This document shows, piece after piece, positions 1 through 7,015 of a stretch of 19,589 nt of DNA. How positions within the stretch are numbered: the first letter of the stretch is position 1; each line of letters opens with the position of its first letter. This DNA is from Bacteroidales bacterium UBA6207 (lineage in GTDB: Bacteria > Bacteroidota > Bacteroidia > Bacteroidales > F082). The notes under the pieces were generated by a model that was not told the DNA's origin, did not search any database, and was given only the letters and a program-made list of their open reading frames with translations. The position numbers and the translations under genes were made by a program. The stretch is from contig DISP01000237.1 of the NCBI GenBank assembly GCA_002421995.1, forward strand, positions 18,359 to 37,947, written 5' to 3'.

Positions 1-133
1 GTGTTTCGTCTTTATCACTGGTGATTCTAAGTATGACTCTCCCTGCCATTGTATCATATTGTTGCATCAATGTGCGGAAAGCTTTTTCGTCCTTCTTGCG
101 GATTGCATCAATAAGTTCGCGCTCTTCCATCAT
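1..133 (-). CDS. ECF-type RNA polymerase sigma factor, N-terminal fragment
   Basis: The minus strand reads ATG ATG from 133 and stays open to the window edge, giving about 44 residues that begin MMEERELIDAIRKKDEKAF. The pattern ELIDAIRKKDEKAFRTLMQQ followed by a YD and an RITSDKDE stretch matches the start of sigma-70 region 2 in extracytoplasmic-function sigma factors (general form: LI..I..GDE.AF..L...Y......L.I..D..). Such factors direct core RNA polymerase to a small regulon, often for envelope stress. Either methionine (133 or 130) could be the start. A perfect Bacteroidota -7 box lies about 33 bases upstream. The next gene upstream on the same strand is the small secreted EF-hand-like protein. 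The rest of the gene, with regions 2.4 and 4, is outside the window, so the family call rests on the N-terminus alone. Confidence 0.7.
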   Translation of the reverse strand, partial: MMEERELIDAIRKKDEKAFRTLMQQYDTMAGRVILRITSDKDET

Positions 134-165
134 CAGCGGGTAGATCAAAAAATGAAATTGGCACA

Positions 166-173
166 CAAAGATA
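166..173 (-). promoter_or_regulatory. Bacteroidota -7 promoter box for the sigma factor gene
   Basis: The minus strand reads TATCTTTG, a perfect fit to the Bacteroidota -7 consensus TAnnTTTG. It lies in the 79-base gap between the secreted EF-hand-like gene and the sigma factor, about 33 bases upstream of the sigma start. No TTG at the usual -33 spacing is visible. It suggests the sigma factor can be transcribed separately from the gene upstream. Confidence 0.5.
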
Positions 174-212
174 GGTGTAGCCAATTTCACTTACTATTAA
201 AATGTTGTCAGA

Positions 213-557
213 TTATTGTGCATTGGGTCCCTGACCATTTCCTCGCCTGCATTGCCCGTTGCCCCGGCCCTGGCGTTTGCCATCTTTCCGTCCTTTGCCA
301 AAGGCATTGTTTTTGCCGTTTCTGATTGCATACTGATCGCAAACACCGTCGCCGTTTTCGTCTTTAAACTGCCTGTTTCTGCGCTGATTGTTTGCAGCAG
401 ACCTGTTGTCGCAAACGCCGTCTTTGTTAGTATCCACATACTGAACTCTCGGTGGAGCTGTTTTTGTGTTTTCAGTTGCGGCGTTTTGCGCCTGAAGCGT
501 CCCTCCAACAAGCAGCAATCCCATTGCTCCTGCGATGATAATTCCTTTTCTTAGCAT
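213..557 (-). CDS. small secreted protein with two EF-hand-like loops and a basic Gly-rich tail
   Basis: This 114-residue protein starts at MLRKGIIIAG; the frame is open further upstream, but this ATG is the one that leads directly into a signal peptide (residues 1 to about 23, ending TLQAQ). Two near-identical loops follow: DTNKDGVCD (42-50) and DENGDGVCD (66-74). Each has D-x-N-x-D-G spacing like an EF-hand or dockerin/thrombospondin-3 calcium loop, but position 12 lacks the usual Glu or Asp. Residues 78-114 are rich in Gly, Asn, Arg and Lys and carry a third cysteine (GQCRRG). Exported, probably calcium-binding small proteins of this style occur in many anaerobes; no function is known to me. 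It sits just upstream of the sigma factor gene on the same strand and could be its co-transcribed partner or target; that link is inference. Confidence 0.75.
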   Translation of the reverse strand: MLRKGIIIAGAMGLLLVGGTLQAQNAATENTKTAPPRVQYVDTNKDGVCDNRSAANNQRRNRQFKDENGDGVCDQYAIRNGKNNAFGKGRKDGKRQGRGNGQCRRGNGQGPNAQ

Positions 558-675
558 GATAATATTTGTTAGGTACATGCTTTTGACACACAAATAACAA
601 AGTTCTTGCGGTGTTCCGGCAGTTTTTTGTAGCGGCAAACAAATCCGTATTATCAAAAGCTGGACAGGTTTTTTA

Positions 676-683
676 TATCTTTG
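676..683 (+). promoter_or_regulatory. -7 promoter box for fabG
   Basis: TATCTTTG matches TAnnTTTG exactly, about 60 bases before the fabG ATG, giving an estimated leader of about 50 bases. It lies in the 186-base divergent gap between the EF-hand-like gene and fabG. No TTG is found at -33 spacing. Confidence 0.5.
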
Positions 684-743
684 GCCGATCTAACAATCAG
701 AATAAAAGATTTATATTTTAATTGAAAAACTAAATCACTGAAA

Positions 744-1490
744 ATGAAACTTTTGGAAGGTAAAGTAGCGCTCATCACCGGAGCAGCACGCGGAATTGGA
801 AAAGCTTTGGCATTGCGTTTTGCCGCAGAAGGTGCAACTATCGCATTTTCTGATCTGAAATATGACGAAAACATGGAGGCAACAGAAAAAGAAATACAGG
901 CACTCGGGGTGCAGGCCAAAGGGTTTGCTTCGAACGCCGCCTCTCTGGCCGATAGCGAAAAGCTGGCCGAGGATGTTGTTGCCCATTTTGGCAGGATTGA
1001 TATCCTGGTTAACAATGCCGGTATCACCCGCGACAACCTGCTCATGCGAATGACCGAGCAAGATTGGGATTTGGTTATCAACGTAAACCTGAAATCAGCC
1101 TTCAACCTCACAAAAGCCGTTCAACGCACCATGATCAAGCAACGCTCAGGTGCCATCATCAATATGAGCTCGGTGGTTGGAGTGAATGGTAACGCTGGCC
1201 AGTCCAACTATTCGGCTTCAAAAGCGGGTATGATTGGCTTCACCAAATCAATAGCTCAAGAACTCGGAAGCCGCAATGTGCGCTGCAATGCCATTGCTCC
1301 GGGCTTTATTGAAACCGAAATGACACACAAACTGCCTGACGACGTCAGAACGCAATGGATCAGCACAATACCACTCAGACGGAGCGGCAAACCTGAAGAT
1401 GTGGCTGATGTGGCTGTTTTCCTGGCAAGCGATCTTTCGGCTTACGTGACCGGACAGGTTATCAGTGTTTGTGGCGGAATGAGTATGTAA
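744..1490 (+). CDS. fabG: 3-oxoacyl-[acyl-carrier-protein] reductase FabG
   Basis: This 248-residue short-chain dehydrogenase has the size and motifs of FabG, which reduces 3-oxoacyl-ACP to 3-hydroxyacyl-ACP with NADPH in cytosolic type II fatty-acid synthesis. Visible features are the Rossmann motif TGAARGIG (12-19), NNAG (90-93), the catalytic Asn in INVNLKS (N115), Ser143 in NMSSVVG, and Tyr156 and Lys160 in YSASK. The sequence NAIAPGFIETEMT and a C-terminal GG..M ending are also typical. The ATG is the natural start: it places MKLLEGKVALITG where the family begins. It is followed 28 bases later by the VWA-domain membrane protein gene in the same direction. Other short-chain dehydrogenases resemble FabG, but the RDNLLMRM segment after NNAGIT is characteristic of FabG proper. 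Confidence 0.93.
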   Translation: MKLLEGKVALITGAARGIGKALALRFAAEGATIAFSDLKYDENMEATEKEIQALGVQAKGFASNAASLADSEKLAEDVVAHFGRIDILVNNAGITRDNLLMRMTEQDWDLVINVNLKSAFNLTKAVQRTMIKQRSGAIINMSSVVGVNGNAGQSNYSASKAGMIGFTKSIAQELGSRNVRCNAIAPGFIETEMTHKLPDDVRTQWISTIPLRRSGKPEDVADVAVFLASDLSAYVTGQVISVCGGMSM

Positions 1491-1518
1491 TTCCTTAAAC
1501 TGAACCGGTATTTTTATT

Positions 1519-3627
1519 TTGCCGGAAAATATTGCTTTTAGCGTGGATGTTGTTTTTGGTGTAAGCGGATGGTGGTTGATCCCGGTGTTGGCGGCTGGAA
1601 TCATCTATGCTTCATTACTTTATTTCCGAAACAAACAGCTTCCTTTTTCAAAACCCCTTGTCGCAGGACTGTTTTTTCTCAGGTTAACAGCAGTGAGTTT
1701 GATTGCTTTTTTGCTGCTTACTCCCTACCTGAAACAAAAACAAAAAGTCATTGAACAACCTATTGTGTTGCTTGCTCAGGACAACTCTGCTTCGGTGCGT
1801 TTGGGAAGGGATTCGATTCTTTATCAAAAAGATACTCCTTCTGTATTTGAGAATATCAAACAGTTGCTGGCAGAAAAACTTGCAGTGCAATCCCTGACCT
1901 TCGATGCCAATGTAATTTACGACGGAGCTGTTGACTTTAGCGGACAAAGAACCGATTTTTCAGCATTGCTGAAAACCACTGCCACTGATTACTTTAACAG
2001 AAATGTTGGTGCTCTTGTGGTTCTCTCTGATGGGATTGCCAATAGCGGCATTCCTGCTGCATTGCTGGCTGGCGATTATCCTTTCCCGGTTTATACCCTC
2101 GCCCTGGGCGATACACTGCAATATCCTGATTTGGCTGTGGCTGATGTCAGGTACAATAAAATGGTTTACCAGCAGTCTGATTTTCCGGTCGAGATCAGTG
2201 TGAAATGTCAAGGTGCTCAGGGCAAAAGCGTGCAGATTGAGTTATTGCACGAAGGGAAGGTGCTCGCCTCGGCCGAACAAAAATCCGGCTCCCGAAAGCA
2301 TATTATCACACAACACTTTGTGGTGAAAGCGCCTGCCGAAGGTCGGATAAGACTCACAGCGCGGGTTAAAGCCCTTGATGATGAAAGGCTGACCCGCAAT
2401 AATGAAACTACTTTTTACCTGGATGTGGTAAACCAAAAGCGAAAGGTGTTGCTTCTGGCCCATGCACCGCATCCCGACCTTGGTGTAATACAGACAGTGC
2501 TAAGCCCTCATTTCGATGTGAATATGAACATCGTTCCGGCAGCTGTGAACATCAATGAGAACTATAGCCTGATTATTCTTCATGGTTTGCCATCGAAAAA
2601 TACTGATCACCAACAGCTTAAACAATTGCTTCAGCAACAACTTCATACGCCTGTACTATTTATCCTGGATCAGCAAACAGAGTTTAGTGTTTTTAACGCG
2701 ATTCAAAGTGGGGTAAAACTGCTCTCTGCCGAGAAATCCTTGTGGGTGCCTGCCACAGCGGTTACAAATCCCGGCTTCACACTCTTTAGCATGGATAAGG
2801 TATTCCTCGATCGTTTGATCGGTTTTCCGGCAATCAATGTGCCGTTGGCCGAATATCAACCGGCTGCTAATTTCTATCCTTTTTTGGATCAGCAGATCAA
2901 AGGTGTGAAAACCACTTATCCGCTCATCGGGTTTGCGGGCAGTCCTGACCGAATGCAAGCTTATATTTTTGGAACAGGGATCTGGCGCTGGCGTCTGGCC
3001 GATTTCCAGATGAACAACAACCATCAGGCGTTTAATGATTTGATCGGGAAATTGGTTCAATATATGCTTGTAGTCAGAGACGATAAACGCCTCAGGATTT
3101 TTCATGAAGATGTTTTCATGTTGAGCGATGAACTTGTGTTCAGGGCTGAGTATTATAACCAAAGCATGCAAAAAATAAATGGTGTTCCCCTCAAAATCGA
3201 GTTTAAACATGAAGAGACCGGGAATATTTACAATTATGCTTTTGCTCCAGGCGGAGATGAATATATGCTCAATGCCGGCCGTTTACCTGCCGGGAACTAT
3301 CGTTATCAAGCCGAGCTGACAGAGGGTGACGCAAAACTATCAGCTTCGGGTAGCTTTTTGATAGAGGCTTTCTCGCTTGAAGGGCTCTCGCTAGAAGCAG
3401 ATCATGCCATGCTCTCGAAGCTTTCGAACGAAACAGGCGGAAAAATGTTTTTCCCGGGCCAGGAAGCAAAACTTGCTGAAGCCATCAGCAATAACCCGGC
3501 AATCACTTCGGTATCATATCACTCTGACTCCTATGAAAAATTGGTGAACCTGCCATTGCTGCTTTTACTTATCCTGCTCCTGCTTGGGCTGGAGTGGTTT
3601 CTGCGCAAATACAACGGGCAATACTGA
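1519..3627 (+). CDS. VWA-domain membrane protein (BatA-like N-terminus)
   Basis: A 702-residue membrane protein. Two N-terminal transmembrane segments (about 18-36 and 46-68) precede a von Willebrand A domain with a complete metal-ion-dependent adhesion site: DNSAS (88-92), TD (145-146) and LSDG (169-172). A beta-rich stretch follows (about 200-300), then a region from about 308 resembling a glutamine-amidotransferase-like fold, more beta-rich sequence, and a C-terminal transmembrane helix (about 678-694) with a short basic tail. The bulk should therefore face the periplasm. Related VWA proteins are widespread in Bacteroidota, with unclear roles in envelope integrity. No ATG is available near the N-terminus. 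The start is either TTG at 1519 (28 bases after fabG) or GTG at 1543, both before the first membrane segment. The gene converges on the sugar transferase, with only 17 bases between the stops. Confidence 0.82.
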   Translation: MPENIAFSVDVVFGVSGWWLIPVLAAGIIYASLLYFRNKQLPFSKPLVAGLFFLRLTAVSLIAFLLLTPYLKQKQKVIEQPIVLLAQDNSASVRLGRDSILYQKDTPSVFENIKQLLAEKLAVQSLTFDANVIYDGAVDFSGQRTDFSALLKTTATDYFNRNVGALVVLSDGIANSGIPAALLAGDYPFPVYTLALGDTLQYPDLAVADVRYNKMVYQQSDFPVEISVKCQGAQGKSVQIELLHEGKVLASAEQKSGSRKHIITQHFVVKAPAEGRIRLTARVKALDDERLTRNNETTFYLDVVNQKRKVLLLAHAPHPDLGVIQTVLSPHFDVNMNIVPAAVNINENYSLIILHGLPSKNTDHQQLKQLLQQQLHTPVLFILDQQTEFSVFNAIQSGVKLLSAEKSLWVPATAVTNPGFTLFSMDKVFLDRLIGFPAINVPLAEYQPAANFYPFLDQQIKGVKTTYPLIGFAGSPDRMQAYIFGTGIWRWRLADFQMNNNHQAFNDLIGKLVQYMLVVRDDKRLRIFHEDVFMLSDELVFRAEYYNQSMQKINGVPLKIEFKHEETGNIYNYAFAPGGDEYMLNAGRLPAGNYRYQAELTEGDAKLSASGSFLIEAFSLEGLSLEADHAMLSKLSNETGGKMFFPGQEAKLAEAISNNPAITSVSYHSDSYEKLVNLPLLLLLILLLLGLEWFLRKYNGQY

Positions 3628-3644
3628 GCCGGTGCCGGCCTGTT

Positions 3645-4448
3645 TTAGTAATTGCTATTTCTGAAAAATGTAGGAATTGTTTTGAACAAGATTTTGAAAT
3701 CGGTCCAGGGCCCGGCCACCATCGAATATTGATTGTCTAAAGCCATACGTTCCTCCTCCGACTGAAAACGGTCTTTTTTTATTTGCCAAAGTCCGGTGAT
3801 GCCTGCCGGCGCGAGAAACCGGTAAGACATCTGATCAGTTGTGAGTTTTTCAGCTTCATAAAGCGGCAGTGGTCTGTTGCCAACAATTGACATATCCCCG
3901 CGAAGGACATTGAAAAACTGAGGCAGCTCATCCAGATTGGTTTTGCGAATAAAACGACCAATTTTTGTTACCCTTGGATCATTTTCTGCCTTGAAAAAAG
4001 TTGGCTGAGCCACATTGCGCCTTTTAAGTTCCATGTACCAGTTTTCGCAGATCGTTGTCCCGTCAATGAAAAGCAATGGCGAGCAATTTGTGCCAAGGTG
4101 CTTGCATTCAGGACATTGATTCTCCTCATGAAGGCCTTCGCTCTTGTGTTTTTTGTTGATCAGGTATAAATTGAGGTCCGAGATTCTGGAAAACTCCTCT
4201 TCCGACCCTTTACGCATTGACCTGAATTTATAGAAACGGAAAATGTCATAGCCCGTGCCCACGCGGTTGGAAGCATAGATGACCGGCCCTTTTGATTCGA
4301 GCTTTATTAAAATACCTATTATCAGCATCACCGGCGAAGAAATAAGCAAGGCTAAGCTGCTGAACAGGAGGTCGAAAATCCGTTTACCCCTTCCAATTCT
4401 GAAAGATTGAAATGATTCAGTCTGATCCTGTTTAAAAGTCTTGCTCAT
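3645..4448 (-). CDS. bacterial sugar transferase (polyprenyl-phosphate phosphoglycosyltransferase) with Cys-bearing insert
   Basis: A 267-residue monotopic phosphoglycosyl transferase of the WcaJ/PglC type, which moves a sugar phosphate from a nucleotide sugar onto undecaprenyl phosphate at the inner membrane to start a surface polysaccharide. Features: KRIFDLLFSSLALL membrane segment (22-46), KFRSM (74-78), NDPRVTKIGRFIRKT (156-170), the catalytic Asp-Glu pair in LDELPQ (D173, E174), GDMSIVGNRPLP (184-195) and PAGITGLWQI (214-223). Between KFRSM and NDPRVT sits an insert of about 75 residues, far longer than the usual 15-25, with cysteines C112, C115, C122 and C134 (C-x2-C-x6-C-x11-C). I have seen similar inserts in Bacteroidota members of this family. 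I chose the ATG at 4448; a TTG at 4469 would add seven residues. No other polysaccharide genes are nearby. Confidence 0.9.
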   Translation of the reverse strand: MSKTFKQDQTESFQSFRIGRGKRIFDLLFSSLALLISSPVMLIIGILIKLESKGPVIYASNRVGTGYDIFRFYKFRSMRKGSEEEFSRISDLNLYLINKKHKSEGLHEENQCPECKHLGTNCSPLLFIDGTTICENWYMELKRRNVAQPTFFKAENDPRVTKIGRFIRKTNLDELPQFFNVLRGDMSIVGNRPLPLYEAEKLTTDQMSYRFLAPAGITGLWQIKKDRFQSEEERMALDNQYSMVAGPWTDFKILFKTIPTFFRNSNY

Positions 4449-4485
4449 TGGGCGGCTTTTAAGGTGCAAAGCATTGTTGTTAAAG

Positions 4486-4493
4486 CAAAATTA
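4486..4493 (-). promoter_or_regulatory. -7 promoter box for the sugar transferase gene
   Basis: The minus strand reads TAATTTTG, a perfect TAnnTTTG match, 37 bases upstream of the sugar transferase ATG (4448). No -33 TTG at correct spacing is visible. Confidence 0.45.
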
Positions 4494-4662
4494 AACATTC
4501 CATTAAAATAACCATGCTTTCAAAAGAAAAAAGCTATGAATGCTTATATAGGAATCAAATATCAGGATAACAAACGGTGCACAATGGAACTTTCCGTTGT
4601 ATATCACATGAATGAATTATTGCGAAAGCGGGCGATTGTTTCTGTATTCGGAGAGAATTTCC

Positions 4663-4670
4663 TAATTTTG
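4663..4670 (+). promoter_or_regulatory. -7 promoter box, probably for slyD
   Basis: TAATTTTG followed by CCGCC matches the Bacteroidota -7 consensus. A TTG at 4636-4638 is 24 bases upstream, a little further than the usual 19-21. Transcription from here would give slyD a leader of about 120 bases. Confidence 0.4.
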
Positions 4671-4795
4671 CCGCCAAATCCGGCACGACCGGAAAAACTA
4701 CATTAAAAATCTGTTTACTTCATTCATCCACTTGTTTTCGATCCTGAATCCGATCCGCCTGCTGTTTGAATTGCTGTAAGCCCAAAATTAATCAT

Positions 4796-5305
4796 ATGAA
4801 AGTTGGAAATCAGAAAGTTGTGACACTCACTTATGAGTTGCGCGAAGAAAATGAGCGGGGTGAATTGATCCAGAAAGTTGATGCCGATCGGCCGTTTGTT
4901 TACCTCTTTGGTGTTGGTGGTTTGTTGCCTAAGTTCGAACAAAACCTCGAAGGCCTTGCAGCAGGCGATCGCTTTAGCTTTGGAATGTCTGCTGAAGAAT
5001 CCTATGGCGAACACACCGATGAAGCCATCATTGACCTTGATAAAAAAATCTTTGAGATGGATGGTGAAATTGATGAAGACCTTTTAACCATCGGAAACCA
5101 AATCACCATGCAGGACAATCACGGCAACCCGCTCGAAGGAATCGTTCTCGAAGTGACTGACGATACAGTGAAAATGGACTTCAATCATCCGCTTGCAGGT
5201 CTTGATCTGCATTTCTCAGGCGAGATTCTTGAGGTGCGTCAGGCTTCAGCCGATGAACTGTCTCACGGCCATGCGCACGGCCCTCACGACCATCATCACC
5301 ATTAA
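4796..5305 (+). CDS. slyD: SlyD-type FKBP peptidyl-prolyl cis-trans isomerase
   Basis: This 169-residue protein has the SlyD architecture: an FKBP fold interrupted by the insert-in-flap chaperone domain. It catalyses prolyl isomerisation and acts as a cytosolic folding chaperone, and many SlyD proteins bind nickel. Visible are the start MKVGNQKVVTLTYEL, FVYLFGVGGLLPKFEQNLEG (34-53), the flap and insert region (about 65-125), the SlyD hallmark DFNHPLAG (128-135) and a histidine-rich tail (157-169) ending in four His. There is no signal peptide. I chose the ATG at 4796 because it matches the family start; an in-frame TTG 30 bases upstream adds residues unlike the family. The gene stands alone; a hairpin with a T-run about 50 bases after the stop is the likely terminator. 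Confidence 0.93.
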   Translation: MKVGNQKVVTLTYELREENERGELIQKVDADRPFVYLFGVGGLLPKFEQNLEGLAAGDRFSFGMSAEESYGEHTDEAIIDLDKKIFEMDGEIDEDLLTIGNQITMQDNHGNPLEGIVLEVTDDTVKMDFNHPLAGLDLHFSGEILEVRQASADELSHGHAHGPHDHHHH

Positions 5306-5330
5306 AAGAAATGCGTTGCTGACGTAGTCA

Positions 5331-6068
5331 CTATGACTTATCGGCAGCCCAAAGTAAAAAAACGGTCGGCTTCTTATGGAAGTTTGGCCGTTTTTTTTGC
5401 CATGAGGCGATGCTCCCGGAGGCTATCCATTCATCGGGCATGCTTATGTTGCTCGAAACGCACAAACGTGTTTCAGCCCGGCAGCTTTTTAGCAGCGCCT
5501 CAAGCATTTGCTGGTTTCTGAAAGGCGTTTCAATGAAGATTTGTGTTTGGTTTCGCGCGCTGCTGTCTTTTTCCATCTGTCTTATCATTTTCGTCCTTTC
5601 TTCGGCTGCAATTGGCAGATAGCCATGAAAAACGAAGGATTGACCGTTGAATCCCGACGCCATCAGAGCCTGAATGATAGCACTTGGACCAGAAAGCGGC
5701 TGCACTTTTATCCCCATGCTATGGGCTTGTTCCACCACGAGCGCACCGGGGTCGGCAACACACGGACTGCCTGCTTCACTCATCAGGCCAATGTCGTTGC
5801 CATCAAAGGCAGGCTGTAAAAAACTTCGTATCAACGAAAGGTCGGTGTGTTTATTGAGCTCATTGAATTGTATCTCATTCACATCAATGCCTGGATCAAT
5901 GGCTTTGAGCAAACGACGTGCGGTGCGCAGCTGTTCAACAATGATATGCCTGAGCAAGGGTATCCGCTGCAGCACTTCTGCAGGCATCACCAATGCCGGC
6001 GGCACTTCGCCTAATGGTGTGGGAATGAGATAAAGTGTGCCTTTTGCGGCTATAGGTTTTTGTTCCAT
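5331..6068 (-). CDS. RsmI-like SAM-dependent methyltransferase (tetrapyrrole-methylase fold)
   Basis: This 245-residue protein belongs to the tetrapyrrole (corrin/porphyrin) methylase superfamily, closest to RsmI, which 2'-O-methylates C1402 of 16S rRNA. Motifs: GTLYLIPTPLG (10-20), LMSEAGSPCVADPG (95-108), LSGPSAIIQALMASGFNG (125-142), FHGYLP (147-152), IETPFRN (179-185) and the C-terminal HKKPTVFLL (231-239). It is about 40 residues shorter than canonical RsmI. The usual HE..R segment is replaced by VEQLRTARRLLK, and the glycine after IPTPLG lacks the N following it in RsmI. Bacteroidota often carry this short paralogue besides true RsmI, so its substrate is uncertain. The ATG at 6068 overlaps the end of the dehydratase gene by 19 bases, so translation is probably coupled. 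Its last codons contain a terminator-like hairpin. Confidence 0.82.
   Translation of the reverse strand: MEQKPIAAKGTLYLIPTPLGEVPPALVMPAEVLQRIPLLRHIIVEQLRTARRLLKAIDPGIDVNEIQFNELNKHTDLSLIRSFLQPAFDGNDIGLMSEAGSPCVADPGALVVEQAHSMGIKVQPLSGPSAIIQALMASGFNGQSFVFHGYLPIAAEERTKMIRQMEKDSSARNQTQIFIETPFRNQQMLEALLKSCRAETRLCVSSNISMPDEWIASGSIASWQKKRPNFHKKPTVFLLWAADKS
5356..5398. terminator. bidirectional terminator-like hairpin inside the 3' end of the methylase gene
   Basis: Seven A plus CGG (5356-5365) pair with CCG plus T-run (5388-5397), and an inner CTTC/GAAG pairing closes around TTATG. Wobble pairs partly fill the segment in between. Read on the plus strand it is a hairpin followed by eight T about 50 bases after slyD. 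Read on the minus strand it also ends in a T-run, but that lies within codons for PTVFLL of the convergent methylase, before its stop at 5331. Confidence 0.6.
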
Positions 6069-7015
6069 GGCAATTTTTCAAGATCAACATTGCCGCCTGA
6101 CAAGATGATGGCAATACTTTTGTTTTTAAATATACTCCCCCCCGATAAGGCAACAGCTACCGGGATGGCCGAACTTGGCTCTATCACAATTTTCATCCGC
6201 TCCCAAACCAATTGCATGGCATGAACAATGGCTTCATCCGAAACGGTCATGATGTCGTGAACATTGTCTTTAATGATTGGCCAGGTGCGACTTCCAAGCG
6301 ATGTGAGTAAGCCGTCGGCTATTGTTTGGGGATTATTGCTTGGTATAAGCTGTCCGCTACGCAACGATAGAAAGGCGTCGTTGGCTCCTTCAGGCTCACA
6401 GGCAATGACTTTTGTTGCAGGCGAAAGATAGCGCGATGCCAGCAATGTGCCACTCAGCAAGCCTCCGCCACCAACAGGGCATAAAATATAATCAGGCAGC
6501 GGACCCTGCCTCAAAAGCTCGATGCAGGCAGTTGATTGTCCGGCAATGATGTCGTAATCATTGTAGGGATGCACGATATGCGCGCCGGTTTTTGTTACAA
6601 TCTCTTCGGTGGATGATTCTCTCGCGGCCAGTGTTGGTTTGCAGAAAGTTATGATGCCTCCATATTGCTTTACTGCGGCAACTTTTACCGCAGGAGCATT
6701 CTCAGGCATCACGATATACGCTTTTATGCCAAACAAGGCCGCTGCCCTGGCCAAGGCCTGTGCATGGTTACCGCTCGAATGTGTCACAACACCATTTCGC
6801 ATGGTTTCTTTATCCAATTGAAGCAAAGCATTGGTGGCTCCTCTGCTTTTGAATGCACCTGCTTTTTGAAAGTTCTCACATTTAAAAAACAGTGTTGCGC
6901 CACTGATGGCATTCAATTGTCCTGATTGTAACAAAGGGGTTTGCTCAATATAAGGCCTGATTCTTTCATGAGCAGCCATCAAATCACCAATGGAGGGGAT
7001 GTCGTTCAGCTTCAT
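6050..7015 (-). CDS. PLP-dependent threonine/serine dehydratase (catabolic type, no ACT domain)
   Basis: A 321-residue fold-type II PLP enzyme of the threonine ammonia-lyase / serine racemase family; it would deaminate threonine to 2-oxobutanoate or serine to pyruvate in the cytosol. Visible are the PLP lysine K56 in GAFKSRGA, the substrate loop SSGNHAQ (80-86), the tetraglycine phosphate-binding loop PVGGGGL (180-186), CEPEGAND, EPSSA and the terminal LSGGNVD. The length and the lack of a C-terminal regulatory ACT domain favour the catabolic TdcB-like or serine-racemase-like group over biosynthetic, isoleucine-regulated IlvA. Family motifs do not separate threonine dehydratase, serine dehydratase and racemase with confidence. 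Its ATG overlaps the phosphatase stop in an ATGA arrangement (7012-7015), and its end overlaps the methylase start. Confidence 0.88.
   Translation of the reverse strand: MKLNDIPSIGDLMAAHERIRPYIEQTPLLQSGQLNAISGATLFFKCENFQKAGAFKSRGATNALLQLDKETMRNGVVTHSSGNHAQALARAAALFGIKAYIVMPENAPAVKVAAVKQYGGIITFCKPTLAARESSTEEIVTKTGAHIVHPYNDYDIIAGQSTACIELLRQGPLPDYILCPVGGGGLLSGTLLASRYLSPATKVIACEPEGANDAFLSLRSGQLIPSNNPQTIADGLLTSLGSRTWPIIKDNVHDIMTVSDEAIVHAMQLVWERMKIVIEPSSAIPVAVALSGGSIFKNKSIAIILSGGNVDLEKLPWNKNL

Larger units (their letters stand above)
4449..4795. other. divergent intergenic region with two promoters, no gene recognised
   Basis: This 347-base stretch separates the sugar transferase (minus) from slyD (plus). 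It holds one -7 box facing each way (4486-4493 minus, 4663-4670 plus). The implied slyD leader is about 120 bases, long for this region. A 56-codon open frame at 4536-4706 runs across the slyD promoter and has no recognisable features. I see no tRNA, riboswitch consensus, terminator or direct repeat. Confidence 0.5.

Noticed and set aside
653..1111. Long open frame on the strand opposite fabG (152 codons)
   Set aside because: fabG is certain from its motifs; the antisense product is Ser/Arg-rich with no family features and is a shadow.
3628..3640. GCCGG/CCGGC inverted repeat between the VWA and sugar transferase genes
   Set aside because: The stem is only four to five pairs with a loop of two to four bases and a short T-run; too weak to call a terminator.
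4449..4469. TTG start giving the sugar transferase seven more residues
   Set aside because: A normal ATG at 4448 is available and gives the usual family length.
4536..4706. A 56-codon open frame in the sugar transferase/slyD gap
   Set aside because: It runs across the slyD -7 box, has no ribosome-binding signal or recognisable features, and its composition looks like chance.
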